Shown: positions 42,831-53,732 of the stretch, piece by piece
Numbering within the stretch: position 1 is the first letter of the stretch
How the letters are laid out: the number at the start of each line of letters is the position of its first letter
Assembly (NCBI GenBank): GCA_028564705.1
Contig: JAPXFQ010000774.1
Coordinates: 62,001 to 126,000 of the forward strand
Direction: 5' to 3'
DNA length: 64,000 bases
Origin: Apricaphanius iberus
Lineage: Eukaryota > Chordata > Actinopteri > Cyprinodontiformes > Aphaniidae
Notes under the pieces: generated by a model
Told to the model about the DNA's origin: nothing
The model's database searches: none
What the model saw: the letters and a program-made list of their open reading frames with translations, nothing else
Translations under genes and position numbers: made by a program

Positions 42831-42960
42831 TGGCTAATCAGGATTACAGGACAATTTCCTGTGTGCCAGTCTGATATTTAGGCTGCAAGAGCCAGTACTT
42901 GCACTGAGTTGATCACAGGCACTGCAAATGCAGAGTTCCTTATATTTATTGTCTTTTTTT
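42826..42960 (+). repeat. Unnamed repeat, shorter copy
   Basis: The translation RITGQFPVCQSDI and the DNA word CAGTCTGATATTTAGGCTGC match 55150-55210 (FPVEQSDVWAARASALWQAE; CAGTCTGATGTATGGGCTGC). It is therefore a coding-derived repeat present at least twice in this window. I do not know the family. Confidence 0.45.
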
Positions 42961-44657
42961 GCAGCGTACCCTGACATAGCATGTCTGTTCACTCTATAGT
43001 AACCAACTATTTGTAGGAACTGAATGTTGTAACGTGAGGGCCTCTATATCTGGGGGAAAATAGTCTGCTTGTGCTTGGACCAGAGGAGTTCTTTCTGCAG
43101 CAATTTATGGCTGTAAGAAATACTCATCCAAATTATAACTAATACATCCTTGAAATATCTCACTTTACATGTACTGAGTCTGAAACATATTTTAATTCCT
43201 TTGGCATCTCTGCATTTGGGGCCAGGCCCTACCACATGTCACTTTGGAGCTCAATGCATGGCATTCTTAAACCAATCAGTAGAACAAGATCAGTCTTAGA
43301 GAAATATTATATACAGACCAATTATGTTACCAAGAAGATTATATTAATATCTAAGTCTTTGTCAGAATACTGTGGCAAGCTCTGTAGGCTGAATCCTGTT
43401 GAAGTGGGCCGGCCCCTTATCATCTGTTTGAATGATGTACATCTGAAATCACAGTGAACATACCCAATGTGGACTCACTGGAAAGCTGTGGGGTACAAAT
43501 ATTTAGGCCCCAAGCTGAGATTTTCCTACCTTCCTCAACAGAGAAAGGAAGCAATAAGCTATCTGGCGTGCAGTCTGTCTTAAACATATTAGAAGAAGCG
43601 ATCCTGCTATCAGCAGGAAGTTATACGCATTCTGCAAACAGACCTGGCTGTTTGCCCCGTTTTGCCAAATACGAAAGATGATTTTGCAGAATAACTGGTA
43701 TTAAAATATCAGAATAGCCCACGTCATGCTTACGCATCCATATAGAGACCTGCTGCCCCCTCACCATCCACCACACCACTTGGACACAGACCACCCAATC
43801 AAATGACACCCCCTCCCACACACACTATTTGACAGAAGCCCCAAACACACCTCACACCACCCTCATCTCCCAAGTGACGCCTCAGCCCACAGTCCACCTC
43901 CAACACACCCCAAGATGAGGCCAAAGGATTGTTGGGTATTTATCAATTAAGAATTGATAAATTTAAGTTATGATCTATCTTGTTAGTCTAAGGATATTAA
44001 ATCAATAATTCATAAATTATGAATTTAATTATCACTTAAAATTATTAACAGGGCATCATCCAGTTTTTCCTAAAAGCCTGGCAAAAACATATATATCTAA
44101 TTAATAGGAAGTTATCAACCAACGGTTTATAACTAATTACTAGTGATTTTACCAAAAGACCTTATCTGAAGGAAGTGAATTCTTTGCAATAATTCACACA
44201 CACACTCAGAATAAAAGAAACCAGAGATTTGATTCAATTTAACTAATTTATTCTACAAACACAACTAAAATAAATACACAACTTATACTAAAACGGTTCT
44301 GTCGAGGCTAACGGTATACCTGGGCAAGATGGCGACTGGCGATAACGTCGCTTAGGCACGTCACGGGGCACTTCCTACTGACGTTCGTATGCGGCGCCTC
44401 TCACATGCACACGTAGAAGCAGTGTACAGACGTGAACGCGCAGCTTGCCAAAGAGGGGGGGAAAGTAATTATTTTATTCCAGATGAGGCGCCGCGCGGTT
44501 TTCTTTAACAAAGAAAGACCTTGTGGATCTTATCAGTGGGGTAGCTTTTTGTTAACAAAGGCTCTCTTTCAGAAACACAGGAAAAATAAGGATTTTCAAA
44601 GGTCTACCCTTGGCACCGCGCGTCTCTGAGAAACGCTCCGTGTTTGCGCAACAGAAC
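42961..44657. other. Intron sequence with two A+T hairpins, otherwise unassigned
   Basis: No recognised gene. Two perfect inverted repeats occur at 43938-43962 (11-bp arms, 3-base loop) and 44007-44025 (9-bp arms, 1-base loop). The part 44290-44640 is CpG-rich compared with its surroundings (GCGCCGCGCGG at 44488). Confidence 0.4.
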
Positions 44658-44662
44658 GCCTG

Positions 44663-45071
44663 TGTTAGGTTAAAAAATAGTGTTTTAACCTAGAAAGAAT
44701 CACACACAGGGGTCGGAGAGAAATTGAAGTTAAATGAACTCTGCAGTGGGAGATAAAATAAAGTAAAGTTCTGCAGAGGGAGACCAGGAAGATACTCTGG
44801 CTGACCGTGTGTCTGTTCTCCTCTGTGCTTCTCAGACAGTATCCCAGCTCTGTGTCCTGATCACACAGCTCTGTCTCCTGGTCTCAAAGGGCCCTCCCAC
44901 TGCAGTCTCTCTTTATTTGGTCAAACTTTATTAGCATCTTAAAAGAACAGGGTGTATACAAAGGAACATATGGTTGAAACCAAATGACATTTAAAAAGTA
45001 CATTTAAACTATGTGATAAAGAAATACACCCCAAGAAAATAATAATACAACATTATTATTTTTCCCTAACA
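44663..45071 (-). mobile_element. Solo LTR with 5-bp target duplication
   Basis: It begins TGTTAGG and ends CCTAACA, a 7-base inverted repeat around the TG...CA ends. The flanking five bases are identical, GCCTG at 44658-44662 and at 45072-45076. On the minus strand it has GCTAATAAAG and CCAAATAAAG polyadenylation-like words about 150 bases from its start, which gives the orientation. No primer-binding site or polypurine tract adjoins it, so it is a solo LTR left by recombination between two LTRs. Length is 409 bases. Confidence 0.85.
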
Positions 45072-45076
45072 GCCTG

Positions 45077-46249
45077 TGACGTTAAACACTCACTATGGCA
45101 CATGAAATAGAACAAAGGAATTTCCTAGAAACAGATAATTTTGCTTGTTACTAAAAGACGAAAAGTGCCACAGACATGAAACTTACACAACAATTAAAGG
45201 CTCACAGTTTACCCGTAAATAAAAACAAACAGCACAGAAACTTCAAGAGTGCTCCGATCATTAGAAACGAGAACATACGTGTATCAGAATACACAGGATT
45301 CCTGACTAGTTCCACCCAGGTTGAGAAATAAAATCGAACAGTCTTACTTCATAGAAGTCCCAGATGCAGGAGAACGGCACCGCATACTTGATTGCGACAG
45401 AAAAACACGAAAGAAAAAGATAAAAATACACAACATTCAACTCATCCACCGTGCGGAAGAGAGGCAAAAAGGAGAATAAACGAAAAGGTAAAAACTTTGA
45501 AGGCCAGCCTCAGAGACGGTACGGTTGTTTGCGCAAGGAAAGGGGTCAGAACACATGTTGAGAATGGAGTCTCTTCTTTGTAGCTTTGGAGCAAAACCAC
45601 CGCTCATGGGAATGAGATGTGAAGAGAGATGATCTCCTTTTAGTCCGGGAGTCGAACCAGAGATGACGCAAAGTTCCGTGATTCAGAGCTTTAAACAAGG
45701 CGCCCGTGCTGTTCCCTCCTACTTTGTGCAGGTAGTCCACTCACACTGCACGGAACTGCAGCGGATCTGATGGACCGGCGCTCCTGCCAACCATCGTGAC
45801 AGGTCCTCCAGCGCTCAGCGGCTTGGAGGGGAGGGAGAGAAGCCCACTTTGATATCGTATACATGGCTAAGACTACTACAGGATCGTTAGACATAAAAAG
45901 CGGAGCCCCGACCCCACACCAAGAAAAACACCCCCACAGCTCCGGCTTGGGCCCCCCATCCAGACCCTCAACTCCAAACAGACTCCACGAAAGAGGTGTT
46001 ACAGCTGACAGCACTGAAAGTTAAACCATGGCTAAACGATGAACCAATAGCCTTAATTTACTCAATAGCACTTTGTATTTGTACTGTTTGCAGAGGTGGC
46101 TACCATTGCTTTAAGATGTCCATTGGCATCTTAAGAAGGATGAAATAATTTTCATGACCACTTTCTGGCACCTTGGGGTTACAGTTGAAAGTTGAGGAAA
46201 TAAGCATATCTGCTCAGAGTTGTGGTTGTAAACTCATAAGCAAGGCAAG
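45077..46249. other. Mixed sequence around the solo LTR, unassigned
   Basis: No gene. The DNA at 45460-46010 is richer in G+C than the intron average and has open frames on the minus strand with no known domain. It probably belongs to an unnamed older element into which the LTR retrotransposon inserted. Confidence 0.4.
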
Positions 46250-48355
46250 TCAAGGCAATTTTATTCATATAGTACTCTTTCAACACAAGGCAATTCAAGG
46301 TGCTTTACATGATTCAGTAGTAATGCAACAAAATACATGATAAAATATGAAAATTAAAACAGATCGCAGCATAAAAAATAAAATGTAGGTGAGTATGACA
46401 TTTAAAAACAAATAAAACATAAGAATCCATTAATAAAAAGAGAAGGTGTAAAGAACAAACGATAAAACACAGTCAGTTAAAAAATTAGAATAAAAATAAA
46501 ACCATGAGAATCCAAGAGTGATCAAAAAATGCTATTTAGGACTCAAAGGCAGCTCTGAATATTTTCTGCATTTTTGTATTCTTCTGGAAGTTTGTTCCAG
46601 ATTTGTTGAACATAGAAGCTGAAAGCTTCCTCTCCCTTTTTAGTTCTAATTCTAGGAATATTTAGTAAGCTAGAGTTGGAGGACCTGAGTGGTCTGCTGG
46701 GTTGGTATAGTGACAGCAGATCTCCAACATACTTTGGTGCTAAACCGTTCAATAATTTATAAACTAGTACAAGTATTTTAAAATCTATTGTTTGAGCTAC
46801 AGGAAGCCAAAGTAAGGACTTAAGAACTGGGGTGATGTGTTCTACTTTCCTGGTTCTAGTCAGGACAAGGGGAGCAGCATTCTGGATCAGCTGCAGCTGT
46901 CTGATTGATTTTTTAGACCTGTGAGGACGCTGTTGCAGTAATCAATCTGACTAAAGATGAATGCATAGATCAGTTTTTCAAGGTCTTTCGGTGACATTAG
47001 TCCTTTAATCCTAGAGATGTTCTTCATGTGATAGAAAGCTGACCTTGTTATTGCCTTTATGTGATCCAGGAGTTTCAGGTCTGAGTCCATCATTACACTT
47101 TGATTACGGGCCTGATTAGTAGTTTTTAGTTGTATTAGCTGAAGCTGTTAGCGGAATCTTGATCGTTCCTCCTTAGGTCCAAAAATAATTACTTCCTTTC
47201 TGTTTCTGTTTAGTTGGAGAAAGTTGTGGGACATCCAGTCATCGATTTGTCGAATGCATTCATTTAAGGTCTGGATAGAATCAAAGTCACCTGGTATAGC
47301 TGAGTGTCGTCTTCATAGTTATGGTAACTAATCTTTTTGGCTGCTATAGTCTTGGTTAGTGGGAGCATATAGATATTGAACAGGAGGGGTCACAGCCCTG
47401 GGGGACCCCACATGTTAATTCTGTTTTTTCTGATGAGAAATTTCCGATGGACACAAAGAACTTCCTATTCGTGAGGTAAGACTCAAACCATTGAAGTGCT
47501 GTACCAGTGAGTCCAACCCAGCTCTCCACTCATTCTTGTAATATTTTATGATCAACAGTGTCAAACGCTGCACTGAGGTCCAACAGAACCAGAACTGTGG
47601 TTCTGCTGTTGTCTGTATTTATGCGGATGTCATTGAAAACTTTGACGAGGGAAGTCTCAGTGCTGTGATGGGCACGGAAACCAGACTGAAAATGATCTAA
47701 GGAGTTGTTCGTTGTCAGGAATGTGTTCAACTGTTGAGATACAGCATTTTCAATAATCTTATTGATGAATGGGAGATTAGAGATTGGCCTGTAATTCTGA
47801 ATCAATGTTTTATCTAGGTTGTTTTTCTTTAATAGGTGTTTGATAACTGCTGTTTTGAGGGCATGGGGGAAGATACCTGACTGGAGGGATGTGTTAACTA
47901 TTTGCATCAGATCTGACTTAATGACAGGGAGAACTTTCTTTAAAAAAAGGTGTTGGTAAGATATCGAGGCAGCAAGAGGAGGAGCTTACCTGTTTAATAA
48001 TCTCATCAATATGTGATTAATTTAGTTTTTTGAAATCAGACATTTTATCTGCATTATTTTTACATGGGGGTGAAAATAGTGGTGGGTTGGGTGCTGCTTT
48101 ACAGATTGATCTTCTAATTTCCAGAATCCTTTCAATGAAGAAGTTGGCAAATTCACTACAGGCCCTACTGGAGTATGCCTCAGCTGCTGCTGTCACTGGA
48201 GGATTGGTTAGTCTGTCAACTGTTGTGAATAGAGTCCGATCGTTATTACTGTTTCTGTTAACGATTTCAGAGAAGAATGATTCCCTTGCAGTTTTCAAAG
48301 TTGAGTTATATTTGTTCAGCTTGTTTTTGTAGATCTCATAGTGAACCAGCATGTA
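46250..48355 (-). mobile_element. L2-like LINE (RT region) in minus orientation
   Basis: Reading leftwards: KYNSTLKTARESFFSEIVN (linker after endonuclease, 48358-48017); [73 protein letters not shown] (palm, 47907-47530). A decayed QG-x-LGP/YADD segment lies at 47400-47300, then ITRSAFYHMKNISRIKGLMS (47090-46890), then RPLRSSNSSLLNIPRIRTKK and GEEAFSFYVQQIWNKLPEEY (46750-46543). The 3' tail at about 46245-46310 has CAAGGCAATTTTATTCATAT. The frame is broken in several places. Catalytic DLSAAFD is intact. Confidence 0.85.
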
Positions 48356-48612
48356 CACTCAACAAAAATGTAAACGCAACACCTTCGTTCTGGTTAAAGA
48401 TCTAAAATTCATTCCAGATACTCAATATTACCATTTCTCTCAAACGTTCACAAATCAGTCTAAATGTGTGATAGTGAGCACTTCTGCTTTGCTGAGATAA
48501 TCCATCCCACCTCACAGGTGTGCCACATCAAGATGCTGATCTGACATCATGATTAGTGCACAGGTGTACCTTATAGTGCCCACAATTAAAGGCCACCCTG
48601 GCCTTGACCGGT
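48356..48612 (+). mobile_element. Mariner-like transposon end fragment
   Basis: It begins CACTCAACAAAAATGTAAAC after a TA, then CGCAACACCTTCG, the terminus of a common fish mariner-like element. The interior words ATCCATCCCACCTCACAGGT and CACCTTATAG-like text fit its subterminal region. It stops at about 48612 with no transposase. It abuts the minus-strand LINE at a TA, so it may have inserted into it. Confidence 0.6.
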
Positions 48613-48699
48613 CGTAGGAACTGTATCTTGCAGAGAGTCTAAGGCTGTAAATATATTTTTTAGAGGATTTCCAGGGGGAGAAAATAATGAACTTGCCTT

Positions 48700-49110
48700 A
48701 ACTTGGAGGTTCTTTTGCTTTTCTAGGGAACGGGTTTGGAGGTATTTTCAGAGCTTCGTTTCAGAGGTGGCCAGTTCTCCTCGAAATTCGAGTTTGGCGT
48801 TCTGCCCCTTCCAAGCCTCGGTGAGGGAATGGTGTTTTTCAGTGCTTTCTGTTTGAGGCTAGACCAAAGCATGGGCTGTCCATTTTTGTTGTTGTTCCTT
48901 TGTCGATAATGTCGTCTCGGTGTTATATCCAGCATTAATCTCAAACTTTATTTCCAGAAGGTGTAATTTTGCTTCCACATATTCCAGAGCTGTTCTTCCA
49001 AGGCGTTCTGTCTTTGGAGTTTTGTTTCCATATTCCAGAGCTGTTCCTCCAAGGCGTTTTATCTTTGGAGTAGCTTATCAAAGTCCTCGGCTGAGTGGTG
49101 TGCCATGTTG
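48700..49110 (-). mobile_element. Possible LINE ORF1 (coiled-coil) fragment
   Basis: The minus strand reads, in mixed frames, NALEEQLWNMETKLQRQNA followed by LEEQLWNM and then a Lys/Asn/Gln-rich stretch (RQRNNNKNGQPMLWSSLKQ). The heptad-like Leu spacing suggests an ORF1 coiled coil. The DNA has a 50-base tandem duplication (CATATTCCAGAGCTGTTC at 48978 and 49029). Assignment to the adjacent LINE is an inference. Confidence 0.35.
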
Positions 49111-49859
49111 TTAATCCACAGTCTCATAGCAGGTAGCTGGGCACAAGTCATCAGCTGAGTAAAACGCGGTCTAATAGTGAGTTAAATCCCATCTAATAGT
49201 GTACTTCCAGAGACTCGGCAGATAAATTACGAGGAAAACCGAAAAAACAGAATCTAAACCTAAATTTTATTTAGGTTTGGGCTGGCACAGGCAGAGGCGC
49301 TTGGAGTAGCAAAGAGGTAGCCAGAGTTTTGTACCCTCTGGGGGTTGCTATCGAAGCTGATGTAGGCTGCACCAGATACAGGTACATATCAGAGTAGGAT
49401 ACAATGCTGGAATATGAGACCCCATCTGAGGCTGCATAGTTGGAGGAACATTAGGCTAAATAGACCAAATTTGGCCATGACCAAAGTAGTGCATTGTTTA
49501 ACTCTGTCCCTTGTTCTTAAATAGGCTGTTGTTGCTTATAATCAGTGATGGTAGATAGGCTAATCAAGTCATTAGTGGCAGTGGTGGTGAGCCCTACAGC
49601 TGCACCATCAAATGGTTGGACAGGTTATTGCATATCAAAATACAAGGCATTACAAGGTATTATTGGTACATGGTTTGGGCGAGTGGGGGCGAGTGTCCAG
49701 CTGGAGTTACTGAACCCAAAGTTGCTGAAGTTGGTTCATATGAGCTGGGGACGCTGTGACATGAGACAATAGAGGTGGTTAATGTGGGTAGCTCTACATC
49801 GTATTCTAGATGTTTTAGATGACAACTCCAACTAAAGTGTTTGCTTACAGCCTTGCTAA
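49111..49859. other. Intron sequence, unassigned
   Basis: No recognised gene. It may be the interior of the Harbinger element that ends at 50264, but I see no domain to prove it. Confidence 0.35.
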
Positions 49860-50264
49860 CTTCTGGAGCTTCCTGTTGAGCAGCCTTAACTTGTAGTTTG
49901 TTTTTTTCAACGAGCGGAGGAAAATCTTTGTTTAAAAAAAAATCTGGCTACTTGTGGACATTGTCGGTATTGTTTGGTCAATTCAGAATCATCCAGAGTG
50001 TCCAACACATTGCGTCTGGCTGCAGCCATTTTGGGAGTCTCTCTGAATAGGTCTTAAGGAATTAGGAGTTCTCTTGACTTTTTTTAAGGACTCCCAGACT
50101 TAGGAGCAACTTTTAGGCCTAAAAGTGGTTGTGAATTACTTTTATCTTAAGAAACTAGGAGTCCTAAATTTAGGAGTGACACGCCCACATTTTTTAGGAG
50201 TTACTCCTAAATTCGGCAGTTAGGACCTACTTTTAGCCCTAAGATTCTTTGTGAATACGGCCCC
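49860..50264 (-). mobile_element. PIF/Harbinger transposon end with start of transposase
   Basis: On the minus strand the element starts GGGGCCGTATTCACAAAG (from 50264). It passes through a region with repeated CCTAA/TTAGG words and reaches an ATG at 50029 reading MAAARRNVLDTLDDSELTKQ. The LDTLDDSEL-KRY word opens HARBI1-like transposases. After about 30 codons the frame is lost. The opposite terminal repeat was not found. Confidence 0.6.
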
Positions 50265-52024
50265 TGGTTTTTATATTGACTCATGCACACCAAACACAGT
50301 GCTGATCTTTATCAACAAATGCATTACCATCAACAAAAAAGGTCTGCTTAAAACAAAGTACTAAATGTTAATTTCAAACCTCAGCTTGTAGACACTGAAG
50401 TATTGCAGTATCACCATAAACCTCATTAAAAAAAATAAAAAAAAATCATATAATGTATTGTTATCAGGATACGAGAGGTGGGAGACACATCCTGCTTGAG
50501 CGAAACACACATCACTTTTGGAGTCATTTGGAGCCTTATCCAGATACAAGGGGAGAGATTGTGGAGTTTTTGAAGATTTTTTTTCGCTGTCCCTGATTTC
50601 TGGAAAAATATTTTCATCTTTCATTCATAACTTGTCAATATGCTGTCAGTTTCCATATAGCAAGATGCATGGAGTTTGGCATCTGTAGTGATGCTCATGA
50701 TCTTTTTTTGACTGATTTAGTCAACTGTGTGCTGCGCATAAAATTGAAAATGTCTGTACATCTGTAAAGAAAATATAAAGACTTGTTTTTCAAATTCACA
50801 CTGTGAAGCAACCATTACGGAATTGGAAATATTTTTGAAAAATACTATTACAAGGCTTTACAAAAAGTGTGCTATTGTAGACATAACATGTAAGGTCGTA
50901 ATTACATGATTTTAATCAAAATACCTTGTGATCTAAACTGGGACCAAGGCATGGAATTCCAGGCACTTGAAAAAATAAGTATTTGGTAAATACTTGTATA
51001 GTGTATGTAAACTTTGCTCAAGGAATGTAACAAACACCGAGACAAGACAAGATGGTAGTTCTTGGAGGCCATTTTCCACTGATGGACTGAGCAGACTGCA
51101 TTTCACAACATGTCTTGCTGCTGCCCCAAACAGTCTCCCATTGGTCTCTGGCCAATGGTGTAATCACAGCTGACCCTTGAACCGAGCCAATAAATTACGC
51201 TGGCGGCTGGCTCAAACCTGTCACTGAGTTATTCTTCGCAGTGCAAGAGGAAATCTTCTTTGGCCAGTGAAAATGTCTTCTTTGTTGTGACTGGCTGGGG
51301 AAGAAGAACCCTAACTCTAAAAACCTTTGAAGTGCTAATGTCTATTAAACAGCTGTTAATTTCCCCTGGTGGGACTATTAAAGGATTATTCTATTCTATA
51401 TCCAGCTTCGAATTACAGGTTTGACCTGATTCAAGACAGTTTTGAAGAAGAAATTGAATACCTGTGTTGTATCTCTGAACTTCTGATTGAACTGGACCTG
51501 CTTTTTCTTGTGTGCAAAAGCTTCACCTTGTCTCTTTGGATTCCTTTAACTCCCTGCTTCATGGTTTGAACCACACTTCAACACAAAACTAGGATTGAAT
51601 AACAGTTATTTTAGATGTGTCACACACTGGACAATAGGTCAACGAGTGAGAACCTGGCTCGTTTAAAGTGCCGTAACCTGTACTTACTGTGTCGCGGAAC
51701 GCATGAGTAGTAAGTTGTGTTATTACTTGCTGAGTTGATAACTGTTTTTCGGGTTTGTTTTATCTTAGGTGGGTCATTTCTCTCTCTCTCTTTCTCTCTC
51801 TCCCCATCTCTCTCTCTCTCTTCCTATCCTGTCTCCTGCTCTCTGAGCACACAATCTACAGAGCCGGTCTCGGTCTGAGCTGCGTTAGCTGGTCTATTAT
51901 AATTAATAACGTAAATTAGAACATAATTTTTATATTACTAAAATATTTTTCATAATTATTGGTGATTATTATAAACCAGACACTGATCAAACTCTGTGTT
52001 CCCCAACATTCTAATCATGGATTA
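50265..52024. other. Intron sequence, mostly unassigned
   Basis: No gene. A Tc1-end-like word AGTGTATGTAAACTT is at about 51000-51014. A C+T-rich run (TC repeats) spans 51778-51830. Otherwise A+T-rich. Confidence 0.4.
51778..51830. repeat. (TC)n-rich simple repeat
   Basis: Imperfect TC runs broken by single substitutions, followed by CCTATCCTGTCTCCTGCTCT. Confidence 0.85.
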
Positions 52025-52920
52025 CTTTTAGAGCCCCTCAAAGCACTTTACAATTCCATTACTCATTCACTCTTAGGGCGCTTTCACATGGTACGGGAGT
52101 CCGTACTCGGGTACGGTATTTGGTCAAAATCCACTTATTTCGTACCATGTGAACACAGACTGTACCGTGCCAGAATACGGCCAGAGAGACCTGCCTTGGA
52201 GGTAGTATCCGAGTCCAGGTACGAGCGGCCACGTATCATGTGAACACAACCCATACTCTGGCCGTACTCAAGACAATAGACGCGCTCCATGCGGAAATGA
52301 CGACACCGCCGGCCGAAATTACAGAATAACCTCGCGACCATACAAATACCAAAACAACCCGATTCAAGCATCCCACAGCAACACAGGAAGTTACAAAACG
52401 GCGGGTTTACTACAACACTCACCCTATAGATGGCTTCAGGTAGCAGCTGACCAGTAGACCAGTTTGTTTACATTCTAGGCTGTCGCTCGTTTTATGACGT
52501 CAGTACTTCTCACTCCCTTGTTTGTTGGAGAACTAAGACTTATTTGTATGCCGCCACCTGCTGTTTATTTGTAGTAAAAGACTGGATCCAAATACGGTCA
52601 GAGATCCGTGCCATGTGAACAGAAAAAATTAGCATTTTCTCTGGCCGTTTTCTGGTACGGCCACACATGTGAAAACGGCCTTACACACTGGGGGAAGCCA
52701 CCAACGATTGTACCCACAGCTGCCCTGGCGTAGACTGACAGAAGTGAGGCTGCTATTTCTCAAGGGCCATCGGCCCCTTTGACCAACACCAGTAAGCAAA
52801 CGTAGGTGAAGTGTCTTGCCCAAGGACACAACGGCATGTAACAGGTGGAAGCAGAAATCAAACCCACAATTTCCAGGTCCCAAGCCAACAATTCTACCAC
52901 TGAGTTACAACTGCCCAAGG
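52020..52920 (-). mobile_element. tRNA-derived SINE, third copy, split by a MITE
   Basis: The left piece (52020-52075) has the body words GAGCCCCTCAAAGCACTTTA and ATTACTCATTCACTC. The right piece (52681-52920) has GTCTTGCCCAAGGACACAAC, and on the minus strand a tRNA-like head with AACTCAGTGGTAGAAT (A box) and GGGTTTGATTTC (B box). The two pieces join into one element when the 605-bp MITE at 52076-52680 and one TTA are removed. Confidence 0.7.
52076..52680. mobile_element. PIF/Harbinger-type MITE, 605 bp, TTA target duplication
   Basis: The left end is GGGCGCTTTCACATGG; the reverse complement of the right end is GGCCGTTTTCACATGTG. TTA flanks it at 52073-52075 and 52681-52683, the 3-bp TWA duplication of Harbinger transposases. 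Inside, the words CATGTGAACAC or CATGTGAACAG recur near 52145, 52238 and 52613, and TACGG/CCGTAC words recur throughout. No transposase. Confidence 0.82.
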
Positions 52921-53386
52921 TGTTAGTATGGTAAAGAAATAATTTATTTCTCTTTCCTCAATAATAACATGTTCTATTTCTTATCAATAATGTCTGCATG
53001 CTCTGATCTGTAAAAAGAAATAGATAACAAAACCTAACAGAGTTTGGGTGCACTCTCTACTGAACAGAGGAGCCACCACCCAGGAGCAGGCAGAAATGCT
53101 CTTTAAAGGACAGGACACACTGGGCCCAAAGGCAACTAATGCATCCCATGGCAGGTTTCAGCCTGAAAGATCAAAAATATTTATTCTGACATTCCAGAAA
53201 TATAAAAAGTATGTTAATATTTATTGTTCTAAAATAAATCAAAGTTCACTCTGAGTTGACATTAGACAGTAAAGATAAATTCCTACTAGTACAATATTCA
53301 GTAAGCATGCAAACTAGCAATGTTCATGTAAAGGAGTCTGTTCACATAGAGATAGGATACTTGAAATGACTCATTTAAGCATGCTC
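52921..53386. other. Intron sequence, nothing recognised
   Basis: A+T-rich intron with no recognised element. Confidence 0.45.
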
Positions 53387-53485
53387 AAAGTTACATTGGA
53401 CCACTAGATCTGCTTCATAGCAGAAGTTTCAAGGAGTGCAGCTGCCCTCTCCTAGGAAGCAGAACTAGTGGTCCAACATAACTTT
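53387..53485. repeat. Fold-back inverted repeat upstream of an exon
   Basis: The left arm 53387-53416 (AAAGTTACATTGGACCACTA...) and right arm 53456-53485 are reverse complements at 27 of 30 positions around a 39-base loop. A hairpin of this kind can be a small MITE or a stable pre-mRNA stem. It ends 137 bases before the LAR exon at 53623. No target duplication was obvious. Confidence 0.75.
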
Positions 53486-53622
53486 AGACATTCAGTTTAA
53501 GATTTTCAGAATCAAGATTAACTTCTTACCTATCATCCACCATGGTATTATAATGCTGGAACTTTAACAGGCTCTGTAGTAGGTTCTCATTTTCATACAA
53601 GTCATCACTTTCTGTTCTCCAG

Positions 53623-53732
53623 GAAACTCATATCTCCATCCAAGGAAGAACACATATTAGCGATGAAAGATTCCCTCATGGCTTGCATCGCAGACCCTGT
53701 GGAGATGAGGAGGCTGAAATGCCAGACATTAG
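53623..53732 (+). CDS. ptprf: LAR-family RPTP exon: juxtamembrane segment
   Basis: The acceptor is TTTCTGTTCTCCAG and the donor TTAG|GTATGG. The first base completes the codon begun by the transmembrane exon (AG + G = Arg). It then encodes KLISPSKEEHILAMKDSLMA and CIADPVEMRRLKCQTL, and leaves a single G. The SPSK-E, KDSL and DPVEMRRL words are those of LAR (PTPRF); PTPRD and PTPRS carry different text before DPVE. This cytoplasmic stretch links the membrane helix to the wedge and D1. Confidence 0.92.

Noticed and set aside
45640..45670. tRNA-like T-arm on the minus strand (GGTTCGACTCCCGG)
   Set aside because: The B-box-like word is present, but the T stem has mismatches, no acceptor stem pairs and no A box lies at the right distance. 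A possible primer-binding site reading (TAGTCCGGGAGTCGAACC) has TAG instead of TGG and no adjacent LTR end.
50985..51014. Complete Tc1 element around 50.7-51.0 kb
   Set aside because: Only one terminal-repeat-like word (AGTGTATGTAAACTT) is present; no mate or transposase sequence was found.
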